Shown here: positions 1 through 9,160 of the stretch, piece by piece | Layout of the letters: each line of letters begins with the position of its first letter | Numbering within the stretch: position 1 is the first letter of the stretch | NCBI RefSeq assembly: GCF_902459805.1 | Contig: NZ_CABPST010000007.1 | Location: 62,001 to 126,000 of the forward strand | Length of the DNA stretch: 64,000 nucleotides | Direction: 5' to 3' | From: Pandoraea bronchicola | Lineage (GTDB): Bacteria > Pseudomonadota > Gammaproteobacteria > Burkholderiales > Burkholderiaceae | Translations under genes and position numbers: made by a program | The notes under the pieces: model-generated | Database searches by the model: none | Seen by the model: only the letters and a program-made list of their open reading frames with translations | Told to the model about the DNA's origin: nothing

Positions 1-947
1 TGCGCCTGCAACTGCGGCTGGGCGTCGACGGCAGGCGTGGCGGCTTGCGCAGCCTGTGCGGCGGCCTGCGTGGCGGCGGTGGTCGCTTGTGCGGCGGCGT
101 CGCGATTGCCCTGAGCCTGCGCCATCGCGTCGGCCATGCGCTGTGCGGCCTGAGCGTCTGCACCGGCAAGGGGCGTGGCCGCCTTGGCATCGGTGGCCGC
201 GGGTTGCGCGGCGGGGGTCGCCGGTGTCGTCGTGGCGTTCTTGGCGAGTGCGTCGAGCGAAATTCCGCCAGTCTTGCCGGCGTTCGATGCTGCCGGCGTT
301 ACCGTGCCATTGGCCGGTGCGTTGGCGTTGGCGGTCGTAGGTGCGGTCTTGGCGTCGGCAGCGCCCGCCGGCGGCTGGCCGGTCAGTTGCGCGGCGCCGG
401 TCGCTTGCAGGGCACCGTTCACGGCGGCGGCGATGGCTGCGCCGGTGCCAGGCTTGGCATCGGTGGCACTGGCATCGGTGGCAGGCGCGGGGACCGGCGC
501 TTGCGGCTGCAGCGGCGCATTGTTCATGGCCGCGAGCGCCACGGCGAGGGCGGCTGCCGGGTCGCCGGGCGCAGCGGTGGCTTGCGCTTCGTCGTCGGCG
601 TTGCCATTGTCGCTATCGGCGGTCGTCGTTTTCGAAGGGGGCTTCGAAGCGTTCGTTTGCCCCGACTGCCCGGTTTGTCCGGCCGATGCACTGCTGTTCG
701 CGGCGTTGTCCGTCGACTTTGTGCCGTTGTTGGCCGCAGTGCTGCCGGACGTATTGCTCTGGCTCGTCTGCGAGGTGCTGTTGTTCACGCTGCTGGCGGG
801 CTGGGCGGTCTGGCGCGTCTGCTGCGAGAGCACGGTGGAGAAGGGCAGCGCGCTGCTGGCGTCGGTGCTCGACGAGCCGGCGCGGTTGGCCTTCACGGCT
901 TGCTGGGCAGCCGCGGCGGAATCGGTCAGGAAGCTCAGAATCGACAT
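1..947 (-). CDS. fliK: FliK, flagellar hook-length control protein (3' end beyond window)
   Basis: The reading frame starts at ATG 947 behind a good AAGGAAA ribosome site and stays open to the window edge, so only the N-terminal ~315 residues are present. The protein begins MSILSFLTDSAAAAQQ and is almost entirely Ala/Thr/Gln/Pro-rich low complexity, as is usual for the export and ruler half of FliK. It follows fliJ by 17 nt in the order fliF-G-H-I-J-K. FliK is a secreted molecular ruler that sets hook length and triggers the export switch in FlhB. The diagnostic C-terminal Flg_hook domain lies outside the window, so the call rests on position and composition. Confidence 0.8.
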   Translation of the reverse strand, partial: MSILSFLTDSAAAAQQAVKANRAGSSSTDASSALPFSTVLSQQTRQTAQPASSVNNSTSQTSQSNTSGSTAANNGTKSTDNAANSSASAGQTGQSGQTNASKPPSKTTTADSDNGNADDEAQATAAPGDPAAALAVALAAMNNAPLQPQAPVPAPATDASATDAKPGTGAAIAAAVNGALQATGAAQLTGQPPAGAADAKTAPTTANANAPANGTVTPAASNAGKTGGISLDALAKNATTTPATPAAQPAATDAKAATPLAGADAQAAQRMADAMAQAQGNRDAAAQATTAATQAAAQAAQAATPAVDAQPQLQA

Positions 948-964
948 GTCGGTTTCCTTTGCCT

Positions 965-1417
965 TCAAATCGGGGATTCGGCACGACGGCGCAGACTGCG
1001 CGCGGCGTACTCGTCGTTTTCCTTCTGCTCGCGACGCGCGACCCGCAGGGCCGTGCGGGCTTCTTCGCGCGAGGCGAGGGTGCCGAAGGAGTTCAGGCGG
1101 CGCTGCTGCGCCTGCCATTCGCGGCGCGCGGCCGCGAGACGCTCTTCGGCCTGCTCGAGCAGCATGGCTTGCTGTCCGATGGCCGTGTCGAGCGTATCGA
1201 TGAATTGTTGGAAGTTGCGCCAGTCGCAGCCCGCCATGCCCTGAATCGTCGCCGTCTGCATGCGCGTGCGGTACTCGTGGCGGTACTGGCGCAGCGATTC
1301 GAGCTGACGCTCGACTTCGGCGCGCTGCGTCTGACGTTCGCCGAGCAGCCGTGCGGCTTCATCCACGTCCTTCTGGGCGAGTTCGATGAGCAACTTGAGG
1401 GGCAGGGTGGAATGCAT
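965..1417 (-). CDS. fliJ: FliJ, flagellar export chaperone / ATPase stalk
   Basis: The product is 150 residues and predicted to be nearly all alpha-helical coiled coil, rich in Gln/Arg/Glu (for example AEVERQLESLRQYRHEY), which matches the family length of about 147-150. FliJ sits in the centre of the FliI hexamer as a rotor-like stalk linking the ATPase ring to the FlhA export gate, and recycles empty export chaperones. The gene lies 12 nt after fliI and 17 nt before fliK, so it is very likely translated from the same transcript. The sequence itself diverges quickly in this family, so the identification leans on coiled-coil form plus location. Confidence 0.88.
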   Translation of the reverse strand: MHSTLPLKLLIELAQKDVDEAARLLGERQTQRAEVERQLESLRQYRHEYRTRMQTATIQGMAGCDWRNFQQFIDTLDTAIGQQAMLLEQAEERLAAARREWQAQQRRLNSFGTLASREEARTALRVARREQKENDEYAARSLRRRAESPI

Positions 1418-1429
1418 GGCCGCCTCCGC

Positions 1430-3157
1430 TTAGTGGAACAGACCGTGCATCTGTTGCACGGCATCCGGGTAACTGGCCCGCTCGCGCATTCCCTGCTGCA
1501 GGAAGCCTTCGAGACGGGGATACAGCTCGATCGCCTGATCGAGCATCGGGTCGCTACCCGGTGCGTACGCGCCCACATTGATGAGGTCGCGGTTGCGCTG
1601 GTAGCGCGAGAGCATCTGTTTGAAGCGTCGAACCTTGTCGAACTGGCCGTCGTCGATGAGTGCCGCCATGGCACGGCTGATCGATTGTTCGATGTCGATC
1701 GCCGGATAGTGCCCCGATTCCGCCAACTGACGCGAGAGCACGATGTGGCCGTCGAGAATGGCGCGCGCCGAGTCGGCGATCGGATCTTGCTGATCGTCGC
1801 CTTCGGTCAGCACCGTGTAGAACGCCGTGATGGAGCCGCCGCCGTCGGGGCCGTTACCGGCGCGCTCGACCAGTGCGGGCAGCTTCGCGAACACGGACGG
1901 CGGATACCCCTTCGTGGCGGGCGGCTCGCCGATGGCGAGCGCGATTTCACGCTGCGCCATGGCGTAACGGGTGAGCGAATCCATGATCAGCAGCACGTCT
2001 TTGCCCTGATCGCGGAAGTACTCGGCCAGCGTGGTGGCGTACGCCGCGCCTTGCAGACGCAGCAGCGGCGAGACGTCGGCCGGTGCGGCCACAACGACGG
2101 AGCGCGCCAGACCGTCCGGTCCGAGAATGTTCTCGATGAAATCCTTCACTTCGCGGCCGCGTTCGCCGATCAGTCCCACGACGATGACTTCGGCCTGCGT
2201 GAAGCGGGCCATCATGCCGAGCAACACGCTCTTGCCGACGCCCGAGCCTGCGAAGAGGCCCATGCGCTGGCCGCGTCCGACGGTAAGCAGCGCGTTGATG
2301 GCGCGCACGCCGACGTCGAGCACCGATTCGATGGGGGCCCGGCCCAGCGGGTTGATCGGCACCGACGCGAGCGAGGCGCTGTCGGTCAGGCCGAGCGGGC
2401 CGAAGTCGTCGAGCGGGCGGCCGGCGGCGTCGACCACACGGCCGAGCAGCGCTTCGCCCACGGGAAGCCGTTTGCCGTTGTGACGCTGATTCGGCAGCGG
2501 GCCGTCGGCGGCGGGCTCCATCGGGAACACGCGGGCGCCGGGCAGCAGGCCCGCGACTTCCGTCTGCGGCATGAGAAACAGGCGGTCGCCGCCAAAGCCG
2601 ACGACTTCCGCCTCGGCCGTGGCCGGTTCGCGCGACGGGTCGTGAACCGGCAACTCGATCAGGCAGCCAGCACCGACCGGCAGACGCAGACCGACGGCTT
2701 CGAGCACGAGACCCGCAGCACGCGTGAGACGGCCGCAACGGCGGGTCGGCTCGACGGCGTGCACATGTGCGATGCGCTCGCGCAGCGTGTTCTGCCAGCG
2801 GCGCAGATGCGCGTCGCGTGCAATTTCGCGAGCGTCCAGAGCGTGCGTGGCAACCTTCGGCGCAGCGGGCTCGGCGGCGGTTTGTGCATCCGCGTCATCA
2901 GCGTTCGGCTCGGCAGCCGCGCTTTGCGCCGGCGCCGGCGCGGCGTCGTGATCGTCGTGATCGTCGGGTTGCAGGGCGCCGGCGTGCACGGTTTGCTCGC
3001 TCGTGCCGATCTCATCCCACAGGCGCACCGAAGGCGTCGTGCCGTCGTTCGTCGGGGAGGGCGTGGACGGCGCGCCCGACGTGGCGTCGTCGTGCGTGTT
3101 CTCGGTGCTGGGCAGCACCGGCGCATGGGCGGTAAGTGGGGTGAGTTCGGCGTTCAC
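1430..3157 (-). CDS. fliI: FliI, flagellum-specific export ATPase
   Basis: FliI is the F1-beta-like ATPase of the flagellar type III export apparatus. Walker [12 protein letters not shown] is at about residues 300-310, the Walker B segment reads [13 protein letters not shown], and the conserved N-terminal domain motif [15 protein letters not shown] appears at about 140. I chose the GTG at 3157 because it forms a GTGA overlap with the fliH stop (3154-3156). The adjacent GTG at 3160 is equally possible, and the frame is open further upstream inside fliH. Even from 3157 the protein is 575 residues against about 440-470 in enterobacteria. The excess is an N-terminal Ala/Asp/Pro-rich extension of roughly 110 residues including [14 protein letters not shown], ahead of the usual FliH-binding helix. 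Confidence 0.95.
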   Translation of the reverse strand: MNAELTPLTAHAPVLPSTENTHDDATSGAPSTPSPTNDGTTPSVRLWDEIGTSEQTVHAGALQPDDHDDHDAAPAPAQSAAAEPNADDADAQTAAEPAAPKVATHALDAREIARDAHLRRWQNTLRERIAHVHAVEPTRRCGRLTRAAGLVLEAVGLRLPVGAGCLIELPVHDPSREPATAEAEVVGFGGDRLFLMPQTEVAGLLPGARVFPMEPAADGPLPNQRHNGKRLPVGEALLGRVVDAAGRPLDDFGPLGLTDSASLASVPINPLGRAPIESVLDVGVRAINALLTVGRGQRMGLFAGSGVGKSVLLGMMARFTQAEVIVVGLIGERGREVKDFIENILGPDGLARSVVVAAPADVSPLLRLQGAAYATTLAEYFRDQGKDVLLIMDSLTRYAMAQREIALAIGEPPATKGYPPSVFAKLPALVERAGNGPDGGGSITAFYTVLTEGDDQQDPIADSARAILDGHIVLSRQLAESGHYPAIDIEQSISRAMAALIDDGQFDKVRRFKQMLSRYQRNRDLINVGAYAPGSDPMLDQAIELYPRLEGFLQQGMRERASYPDAVQQMHGLFH

Positions 3158-3813
3158 CACGGCAGATCCTTGCCCAGCGCGGCCATCACACGTTGCCAGC
3201 GGGTGGCGACGGTGGCGTCGACCTCGCCGCTTGCGGCTTCGGCTTTGCAACCGCCGCGCTCGACGGTGGGGTCGGCGCGAATCGTCCAGCCTGCGGCGCG
3301 CAGTTCCGCGCCCACGTGGGCTTCGACGAGTGCCACGTCTTCCGGGTTGAGGATCAGACGCGGCGAACCCGTGAGCGGGTCATTGGAAAGCAGCTCGCGC
3401 ACGATCGGCAGCAGCGTTTCCGGATGAATCGTGAGTGTCTGGCGCAGCGCCTGGCGGGCGATGTCGAGCGCGAGCCCGAGCAACGGCTCGGCGACTTCGC
3501 GATCGATGGCATTCACGGCAGTGCCGAAGCCGTGCGCGATATCGGCCAGTTGCGCGGCGCGCGCGTCGACTTCCTGCTGACCCGCGGCCTGTCCGGCAGC
3601 ATAACCCTCGGCTTGCCCGGCGGCGAAACCCTGCGCATGACCTTCGGCACGCGCTTGCTCGCGCCAGGCGGCGATCTGTTCCACGAGCGCCGGATCGTCG
3701 AGCGGGCTGGGCGGCTTCGGTTGCGGTGGTGGCGGGGGCGGCGGCGGGTCGAATGACGCCATCTCCCAGCGTTGCCAGGCGGAGAGGCGTTCTTTCGGAA
3801 TGATGGTCGACAT
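3154..3813 (-). CDS. fliH: FliH, negative regulator of FliI / stator of export ATPase
   Basis: This 219-residue protein has the expected three parts. Residues 1-40 are a Pro-rich N terminus with a run of eight prolines. A helix of Gly-spaced repeats follows ([19 protein letters not shown]), the GxxxG ladder typical of FliH. The C-terminal domain resembles the delta/b subunits of ATP synthases. FliH dimerises, holds FliI inactive and docks it to the C-ring through FliN. The stop codon overlaps the fliI start, suggesting translational coupling. It is 19 nt downstream of fliG. Confidence 0.93.
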   Translation of the reverse strand: MSTIIPKERLSAWQRWEMASFDPPPPPPPPQPKPPSPLDDPALVEQIAAWREQARAEGHAQGFAAGQAEGYAAGQAAGQQEVDARAAQLADIAHGFGTAVNAIDREVAEPLLGLALDIARQALRQTLTIHPETLLPIVRELLSNDPLTGSPRLILNPEDVALVEAHVGAELRAAGWTIRADPTVERGGCKAEAASGEVDATVATRWQRVMAALGKDLPW

Positions 3814-3832
3814 ACGCGCGGGCCCTGTCTGG

Positions 3833-4831
3833 TTACACGTAAGCGTCGTCGCCGCGGCCGCCGATCATGATGGCGCCCTGATCGGCCAGGCGCCGCACCA
3901 CTTGCAGCACCTTCTTCTGTTCGCCTTCGACTTCCGAGACACGCACCGGACCGCGCGATTCGAGGTCTTCGCGCAGCAGTTCGGCCGCCCGCGCCGACAT
4001 GTTCTTGAAGAACTTTTCGCGCAGTTCGACCGGCGCGCCCTTGAGCGCGATGATGAGCGACTCGGACTCGATTTCCTTGAGCAGCACCTGAATGCTGCGG
4101 TCTTCCACGTCGAGCAGGTTCTCGAACACGAACATCTCCTCGACGATCTTCGCCGCGAGTTCCGAGTCGTAGTTGCGCACGGCTTCGATGACCGACTCTT
4201 CGTGCACACCGCCCAGGTAGTTGAGGATTTCCGCCGCCGTGCGCACGCCGCCCATCGGGCTGCGCTTGATGTTCTCGCTGCCCGAGAGCAGCTTGGTGAG
4301 CACGTCGTTGAGTTCGCGCAACGCGGCCGGCTGAATGCCGTCGAGCGTGGCGATACGCAACACGACGTCGTTACGCAGACGTTCCGTGAAGAGCGCCAGC
4401 ACTTCCGAAGCCTGATCGCGGTCGAGGTGGACGAGGATCGTGGCGATGATCTGCGGATGCTCGTGGCGGATCAGTTCGGCCACTGCCGTGGAATCCATCC
4501 ACTTCAGGCCTTCGATGCCGCTGGTGTCGCCACCTTGCAGAATGCGCTCGATCAGGCCCGCCGCCTTGTCGTTGCCCAGCGCTTTGTTGAGCACTGACCG
4601 GATGTATTCGGACGAATCGAGCGAAAGCGCGGAGTGCTGTTCGGCTTCGAGCACGAAATCCTGCAACACGTCGGCGATCTGGTCGCGCGTGACTTGCCGC
4701 AGCGAGGCCATGGCCGCGCCGAGCTTCTGCACTTCACGTGGCGCGAGGTACTTGAAGACCTCCGCCGCTTCGTCTTCACCCAGCGACATCAGGAGGATGG
4801 CGCTGCGTTGGAGTCCCTCAGCCGCGCTCAT
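3833..4831 (-). CDS. fliG: FliG, flagellar motor switch protein
   Basis: FliG is the C-ring protein that bridges the MS ring (FliF) and the torque-generating stators. The start ATG at 4831 gives 332 residues, the usual family length; a GTG six bases upstream is also possible. The N-terminal segment (GLQRSAILLMSLGEDEAAEV), the central EHPQIIATILVHL motif and the C-terminal charged-helix region (DVEDRSIQVLLKEIESESL) that faces MotA are all intact. The start lies inside the last codons of fliF (overlap 14 nt), consistent with tight FliF:FliG stoichiometry by translational coupling. Confidence 0.97.
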   Translation of the reverse strand: MSAAEGLQRSAILLMSLGEDEAAEVFKYLAPREVQKLGAAMASLRQVTRDQIADVLQDFVLEAEQHSALSLDSSEYIRSVLNKALGNDKAAGLIERILQGGDTSGIEGLKWMDSTAVAELIRHEHPQIIATILVHLDRDQASEVLALFTERLRNDVVLRIATLDGIQPAALRELNDVLTKLLSGSENIKRSPMGGVRTAAEILNYLGGVHEESVIEAVRNYDSELAAKIVEEMFVFENLLDVEDRSIQVLLKEIESESLIIALKGAPVELREKFFKNMSARAAELLREDLESRGPVRVSEVEGEQKKVLQVVRRLADQGAIMIGGRGDDAYV

Positions 4832-6506
4832 CGCCACCGCCCACCCATGATTTGACTACCGTTGCCACGATCTTCGGATCCTGTCGCGCGACCTGACGCG
4901 CGTACTGCAAGTTGCGCTCGTAGGCGCTGAGTTCACCCTGCTTGCCGGGCTCGCCGTCGGCACTCTCGCCACCGGCGCCTTCGGCACCCGCCGCGCCGCC
5001 TGCCGCACCGGCGAGCGACGGCTCGGCCGGCGGCGGCGGGGTCAGGTGCTTGCGGATGGCCGGACGTATCACGCCGAACCAGAGATAGAGGCCGATCAGC
5101 CCGATCAGCGCCCACTTGCCGACTTGTTTGGCCAGCTCGATGTTCTGACGCTGACGCCACCACGGCAGGTTGGCTTCCGGATCTGCCTCGACCGTGAACG
5201 GGCTGTTGACGATGTTGAGCGTGTCGCCGCGCTGGCCGGAGAAGCCAATGGCTTCCTTCGCCAGATTCTGGATCTGGTCGAGCTGGGCCTGCGTGAGCGC
5301 CACCATTGCGGCCTTGCCCTTCGCGTCGGTGCCCGGACGATAGTTCACGACAATCGCCGCCGACAGGCGCTTCAGGCCGCCCGTGGCTTGCTGCACATGG
5401 CGAATCGTGCGGTCGATCTCGTAGTTGACCGTGGCGTCCTTGCGGTCGCTGCGCGGGCCCTGCGGCGCACTGGCGGCGCTCGCCGGGTTCGCGGCGTTCT
5501 GCTGGGCAAACTGCTGTTGCTGCTGGGTGATCGGTGCGGTGGGCTGACCCGGCGGCTGGTTCGACAGCGCGCCCGGCACCCCGCCCGGCGGCGTGATCCC
5601 GATCTGCGTGGCTTCGCTGTTCTGCTGGCTGCGCACCGCCTGCTCGCCCGAGTTCGGCTTGTAATTCTCGGACGTTTGCTCGACCTGATTGAAGTCGATG
5701 TCCGCCGTCACCTGCGCATGCACGTTGCCCGGCCCGACGATCGGGTTCAGGATCGCCTCGACACGGCGCGCATACGATTGTTCGAGTTCGCGCACGTACT
5801 TGAGCTGGCTGGCGTCCAGACCCAGCGCGTTGCCGCTCTGCGCGGAGAGCAGATTGCCGTTCTGGTCGAGCACGGTAACGTTCTTGACCGGCAGCTCCGG
5901 TACGCTCGACGCGACCATATGAACGATGGCGCTGACCTGAGCGTCGTCCAGCACGCGGCCCGGATACAGCGTGACGAGTACCGAAGCGCTCGGCTTTTGC
6001 TGCTCGCGCACGAAGACCGACGGCTTGGGAATCGCCAGATGCACGCGCGCGGCTTGTACGGCAGACAACGATTCGACCGAGCGGGCGAGTTCGCCTTCGA
6101 GTGCGCGCTGGTAATTGACCTGTTCGGCGAACTGGCTGATACCGAACTTCTGGTTGTCCATCAGTTCAAAGCCGACCAGACCGCCCTTGGGCAGACCTTG
6201 CGAGGCCAGACGCAGCCGTACGTCGTGCACCTGTTCGGACGGCACCAGAATCGCACCGCCGCCCTCGGCGAACTTGTACGGCACGTTCATCTGCTGCAGC
6301 GAGGTGATGATGGCACCGCCGTCGCGATCGCTCAGGTTGCTGTACAGCACCTTGTAGTCGGGGGCACGGCTCCACAGGAAAACCGCAATCAGCAATGCGA
6401 CAAGGGCCGCGCCGCCGATGAGCAACGGCAGTCGCTCGCGCGAGCGCAACTGCATCAGCAGGGGCGGCTTGGCGGCAACGTCCGCCGTCTGGGTGGCGGC
6501 GTTCAT
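4818..6506 (-). CDS. fliF: FliF, flagellar MS-ring protein
   Basis: FliF forms the MS ring in the inner membrane. From ATG 6506 (GGAG 8 nt upstream; a GTG at 6518 is an alternative) the product is 562 residues. It has an N-terminal transmembrane helix near residues 31-48 (LLIGGAALVALLIAVFLW), ring-building motifs including NYQRALEGELARSVES and ARVHLAIPKPSVFVR, a Gln/Ala-rich insert, and a second transmembrane segment (WALIGLIGLYLWFGVI) before the cytoplasmic FliG-binding tail. It is the first gene of the leftward fliFGHIJK operon and is divergent from fliE. Confidence 0.97.
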   Translation of the reverse strand: MNAATQTADVAAKPPLLMQLRSRERLPLLIGGAALVALLIAVFLWSRAPDYKVLYSNLSDRDGGAIITSLQQMNVPYKFAEGGGAILVPSEQVHDVRLRLASQGLPKGGLVGFELMDNQKFGISQFAEQVNYQRALEGELARSVESLSAVQAARVHLAIPKPSVFVREQQKPSASVLVTLYPGRVLDDAQVSAIVHMVASSVPELPVKNVTVLDQNGNLLSAQSGNALGLDASQLKYVRELEQSYARRVEAILNPIVGPGNVHAQVTADIDFNQVEQTSENYKPNSGEQAVRSQQNSEATQIGITPPGGVPGALSNQPPGQPTAPITQQQQQFAQQNAANPASAASAPQGPRSDRKDATVNYEIDRTIRHVQQATGGLKRLSAAIVVNYRPGTDAKGKAAMVALTQAQLDQIQNLAKEAIGFSGQRGDTLNIVNSPFTVEADPEANLPWWRQRQNIELAKQVGKWALIGLIGLYLWFGVIRPAIRKHLTPPPPAEPSLAGAAGGAAGAEGAGGESADGEPGKQGELSAYERNLQYARQVARQDPKIVATVVKSWVGGGDERG

Positions 6507-6844
6507 GCGCGGCTCCACGCCAGTGGCGTTGATACGACGTTCATCGCGGTGGAAGTGCTCACTAACATGCGACAGAATTCTCCGGATACGCGTGGCGCCG
6601 CGCTCACGTCCCGAGGGGGCTAAGGATTGGAAAGAATCCGGTTCCCGGTGCGCACGATGCCGATGGTCCTGATTATTCGTTGGCGAATATGGAATCGTTC
6701 GGTGGATTAGGCGGGTGTTTTGCCGCTAATTAAGGTATTGGAGGCTTGCCAGACAGTGGTAATCTCCGACGTGACTGATAAAAGGCAAACCGGTCGAAGC
6801 GGCGCGAGGTCGCGCGCAACCGGTGCCCATTGAGGACAAGCAAC
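6507..6844. promoter_or_regulatory. Divergent fliF/fliE intergenic region
   Basis: This 338-base gap separates leftward fliFGHIJK from rightward fliE and must hold both promoters. It is more AT-rich than its flanks, especially about 6670-6740. I could not find a convincing sigma-28 (TAAAGTTT-N11-GCCGATAA), sigma-54 (TGGCAC-N5-TTGC) or sigma-70 site on either strand. A short GGATT-N6-AATCC inverted repeat lies near 6624-6640. No coding potential was seen. Confidence 0.4.
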
Positions 6845-7180
6845 ATGGCCATTCCGGGGATCGAATCGGTATTGCAGAAGCTGGGCGGCGTGGCGTCGCA
6901 GGCAGCGGGCTCGATCATGGGCACGTCCAGCGCTGGCGCGGGCGCCGCATCGGCCACGGGCGGGTTCGCCTCCGAGCTGGAAGCCTCGCTCAAACGCGTG
7001 TCGTCGGCGCAGAACGGCGCAGAGTCTCAGGCACGTGCTTTCGAAATGGGCGAGCCGGGCGTGGCGCTCAACGACGTCATGGTGGATCTGCAAAAAGCCA
7101 ATATCGGCTTTCAGATGAGCCTGCAAGTGCGCAACAAGCTGGTTTCCGCCTACACGACCGTGATGAATATGCAGGTGTGA
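6845..7180 (+). CDS. fliE: FliE, flagellar hook-basal body adaptor
   Basis: FliE joins the MS ring to the proximal rod and is among the first exported rod components. The start ATG 6845 has a GAGGA site 9 nt upstream and gives 111 residues, the normal size; a TTG 15 nt earlier is less likely. The conserved C-terminal pattern is present: [20 protein letters not shown] followed by [18 protein letters not shown]. It stands alone on the plus strand opposite fliF, as in Burkholderia relatives, and is followed by a terminator hairpin. Confidence 0.95.
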   Translation: MAIPGIESVLQKLGGVASQAAGSIMGTSSAGAGAASATGGFASELEASLKRVSSAQNGAESQARAFEMGEPGVALNDVMVDLQKANIGFQMSLQVRNKLVSAYTTVMNMQV

Positions 7181-7254
7181 GTGCAGGTGTAACGTGGGTC
7201 GACTAGCGGCCCGGCCGTAGCGACACGTCGCCGGATTGCATCCGGCGCCCGAAG

Positions 7255-7286
7255 AAGCCCCGTCTGTCGACGGGGCTTTTTTGTTG
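7255..7286 (+). terminator. Rho-independent terminator after fliE
   Basis: A perfect 10-bp stem, AAGCCCCGTC / GACGGGGCTT with loop TGTC, runs from 7255 to 7278 and is followed by TTTTTGTTG. It ends fliE transcription. The opposite strand also ends the stem in CTTCTTC, so it may partly serve the convergent AAA ATPase gene. Confidence 0.88.
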
Positions 7287-7342
7287 TCATCGGATTGAAA
7301 TGACGGTCATCGCGTCGAGCGTCGTTCGGGCCGGTTTGCCCG

Positions 7343-8542
7343 TCACGCCGCGTTTGCGTGTATCGGCACCTCCGGCATGAAGCGTTTCAGAAACTCATGA
7401 AAGCGCGGAACGGTAAATGCGGCTTCGTCCAGCAGGGCGCTGTAAAGCATGCCTTTGCTGATGAGTTCGAGTCGAATGGGCTCCAGTGTCGTGACTGGCT
7501 GACCGAATTCGGCGGCAACGTCGCTCAAGTCGTGCGGACCTTCGCCTAACTCCGCCATTGCACGGAGATAGCGCTTTTCGTCCGGCGTCAGACGCTCGAA
7601 GCGCAGACGGTAGAAATTGTTGTCCAGTGCATTGATGGCGGCGCTGGACGCAATGCGCACGTGATCCGACGTAATCGGGCTTTCGTTGGCGGCCGTCCAG
7701 GCGAGCATTCCCCATTGCTGCAGGAAATACGGATAAGCCCCTGTTCGCTCGACGATCTCGTCCAGGGCGTCGGCGGTAATGTCTACACCGGCTTGCGTCG
7801 CGGGCGTCATGATGGCGTCGCGCGCATCTGCGGCAGAAAGTGGTCCGATATCGGAGATTTCGAACATGCGCTCGGCGTAAGACTTCGCGTCCCCGATCTG
7901 CCTGATAAGCGGCGGAAGACCCGCACCAATCAGAATGACCGGCAACTGGAGTTGTGCGCATCGATGAAGCGAGTAAAGCAGTGCTGCCAGCTCTCGCTTT
8001 GGCATCCCCTGCAATTCGTCAATGAATATGGCGAGCACCGTCTGTGCTGACCGGGCAGCACGCCCAACCTCCACGAGCAGTGCGCACAGATCGAGTTCGA
8101 GAATACCGCAGTCCGCCAGGCCGGGCTCGGGTGCGTAATCCAAGCCCACTTCGATACCGGCGTACGTGACTTTCAAGCCGGTGACGAAGCCCGCGAGGGC
8201 TCGCAGTCCCCGAGCGACGGTGTGCCTTGCCGATTGCGTTTGACTCATACGCAATAGCGCGACGCGTAGTGCCGGTGCGAGAGAGGCGGGAAGTGATTTC
8301 ACCTCCGGCGCTTCGAGGTGCACGGTAATCGCACCTTGTTGCTCGGTGTCGTACAAGAGGCGCTCGAGCAGCACTGTCTTGCCGACGCCGCGTAGACCAA
8401 TCAGCAGTTGGCCGTTCGAATGACGGCCGATGCGAAGGCGCTCGATGCAGATGCGCACGGTTTCGCGAATGTCGTCGCGACCGCAAAGCGATGGTGGCGG
8501 GGTGCCAGCGCCGGGATTGAAGGGATTCAGGATGCCGTCCAT
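7343..8542 (-). CDS. ORC1/Cdc6-like AAA ATPase inserted in the flagellar cluster
   Basis: This 399-residue P-loop ATPase has Walker A GLRGVGKT at residues 49-56, Walker B AIFIDELQG at about 171-179, and a sensor-1-like strand VILIGAGLPP near 202-211. A C-terminal winged-helix-like region (LISKGMLYSALLDEAAFTVP) follows. The N-terminal pattern NPFNPGAGTPPP...GRDDIRE precedes the ATPase core, as in a broad family of stand-alone AAA ATPases; the biological role is not known to me. ATG 8542 was chosen because the domain starts there. It sits between fhlB and fliE, where flagellar clusters normally have nothing, and by eye its G+C content is lower than that of its flanks. This points to insertion rather than a flagellar function. 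Confidence 0.75.
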   Translation of the reverse strand: MDGILNPFNPGAGTPPPSLCGRDDIRETVRICIERLRIGRHSNGQLLIGLRGVGKTVLLERLLYDTEQQGAITVHLEAPEVKSLPASLAPALRVALLRMSQTQSARHTVARGLRALAGFVTGLKVTYAGIEVGLDYAPEPGLADCGILELDLCALLVEVGRAARSAQTVLAIFIDELQGMPKRELAALLYSLHRCAQLQLPVILIGAGLPPLIRQIGDAKSYAERMFEISDIGPLSAADARDAIMTPATQAGVDITADALDEIVERTGAYPYFLQQWGMLAWTAANESPITSDHVRIASSAAINALDNNFYRLRFERLTPDEKRYLRAMAELGEGPHDLSDVAAEFGQPVTTLEPIRLELISKGMLYSALLDEAAFTVPRFHEFLKRFMPEVPIHANAA

Positions 8543-8794
8543 GAGGGAGCCTCGACTAATGTGATGACCAGAGACAGGTGCTTGGCAAGACGCGCCGAAA
8601 CACTCGAAGGACATGCTAGTGAGAGGGGATGCACCGCGCGGATGCCGCGCCGCCGGCAAGCATGGCATCGCCCCGCACAGCCTTGTGTGCAGGCGCTCGG
8701 CGGGTGTGCAGCGATAAGAGGTTCTGACGGGAATTCGGAAACGTCACGCCTTGCGCGAATTGATCAATCGCGTCACAACCTAGCGCTTGCGTTG

Positions 8795-9160
8795 TCAGGC
8801 GGACGGTTTGGCGGCGGGGGGCGAGACGGCAGGCGCGGTGTCTGCCTGACCCTCAGGGGCAACGACGCCCGGCGGCAGCGGTGGTGGTTTGCCCCCTCGG
8901 CTCGCTTCGAGCTTGTAGAGCCAAGCGAGCAACTCCGCCACCGCTTGATAGAGCTGTGCAGGAATGCGCTGGTCGAGGTCGACCTGCGTGAGCAGACTCA
9001 CCAGCTCCGGCGACTCGTGCACGTACAGTCCGTGCTCGCGCGCCGTGCGCACGATGGTCTCGGCGAGCAGGCCGTAGCCCTTCGCCACCACGCGCGGCGC
9101 CGTGTCTTTCGCGCCGTAGGCCAGCGCGACCGCCGCGCGGCGTTCCGGTGGCAACGTCAT
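8795..9160 (-). CDS. fhlB: FhlB, FlhB C-terminal-domain-like protein
   Basis: The 121-residue protein matches the cytoplasmic C-terminal part of the export switch protein FlhB that lies after its autocleavage loop: AVALAYGAKDTAPRVVAKGY, then ETIVRTAREHGLYVHESPEL and IPAQLYQAVAELLAWLYKL. It lacks the transmembrane part and the NPTH cleavage motif, as expected for the stand-alone FhlB/YlqH family, which can partly substitute for the FlhB C-terminal domain in export. A Pro/Ala-rich tail follows. The start overlaps the stop of the upstream FliK-type gene (ATGA), so the pair is translationally coupled. Confidence 0.85.
   Translation of the reverse strand: MTLPPERRAAVALAYGAKDTAPRVVAKGYGLLAETIVRTAREHGLYVHESPELVSLLTQVDLDQRIPAQLYQAVAELLAWLYKLEASRGGKPPPLPPGVVAPEGQADTAPAVSPPAAKPSA

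Noticed and set aside
341-3427. Long plus-strand open frame across fliK, fliJ and fliI
   Set aside because: It is Arg/Ala-rich and overlaps three genes with strong motifs on the other strand.
8756-8774. Near palindrome GCGAATTGATCAATCGC upstream of the AAA ATPase gene
   Set aside because: A short imperfect palindrome with one extra base, 215 bases from the start codon and matching no known operator; not enough to call a site.
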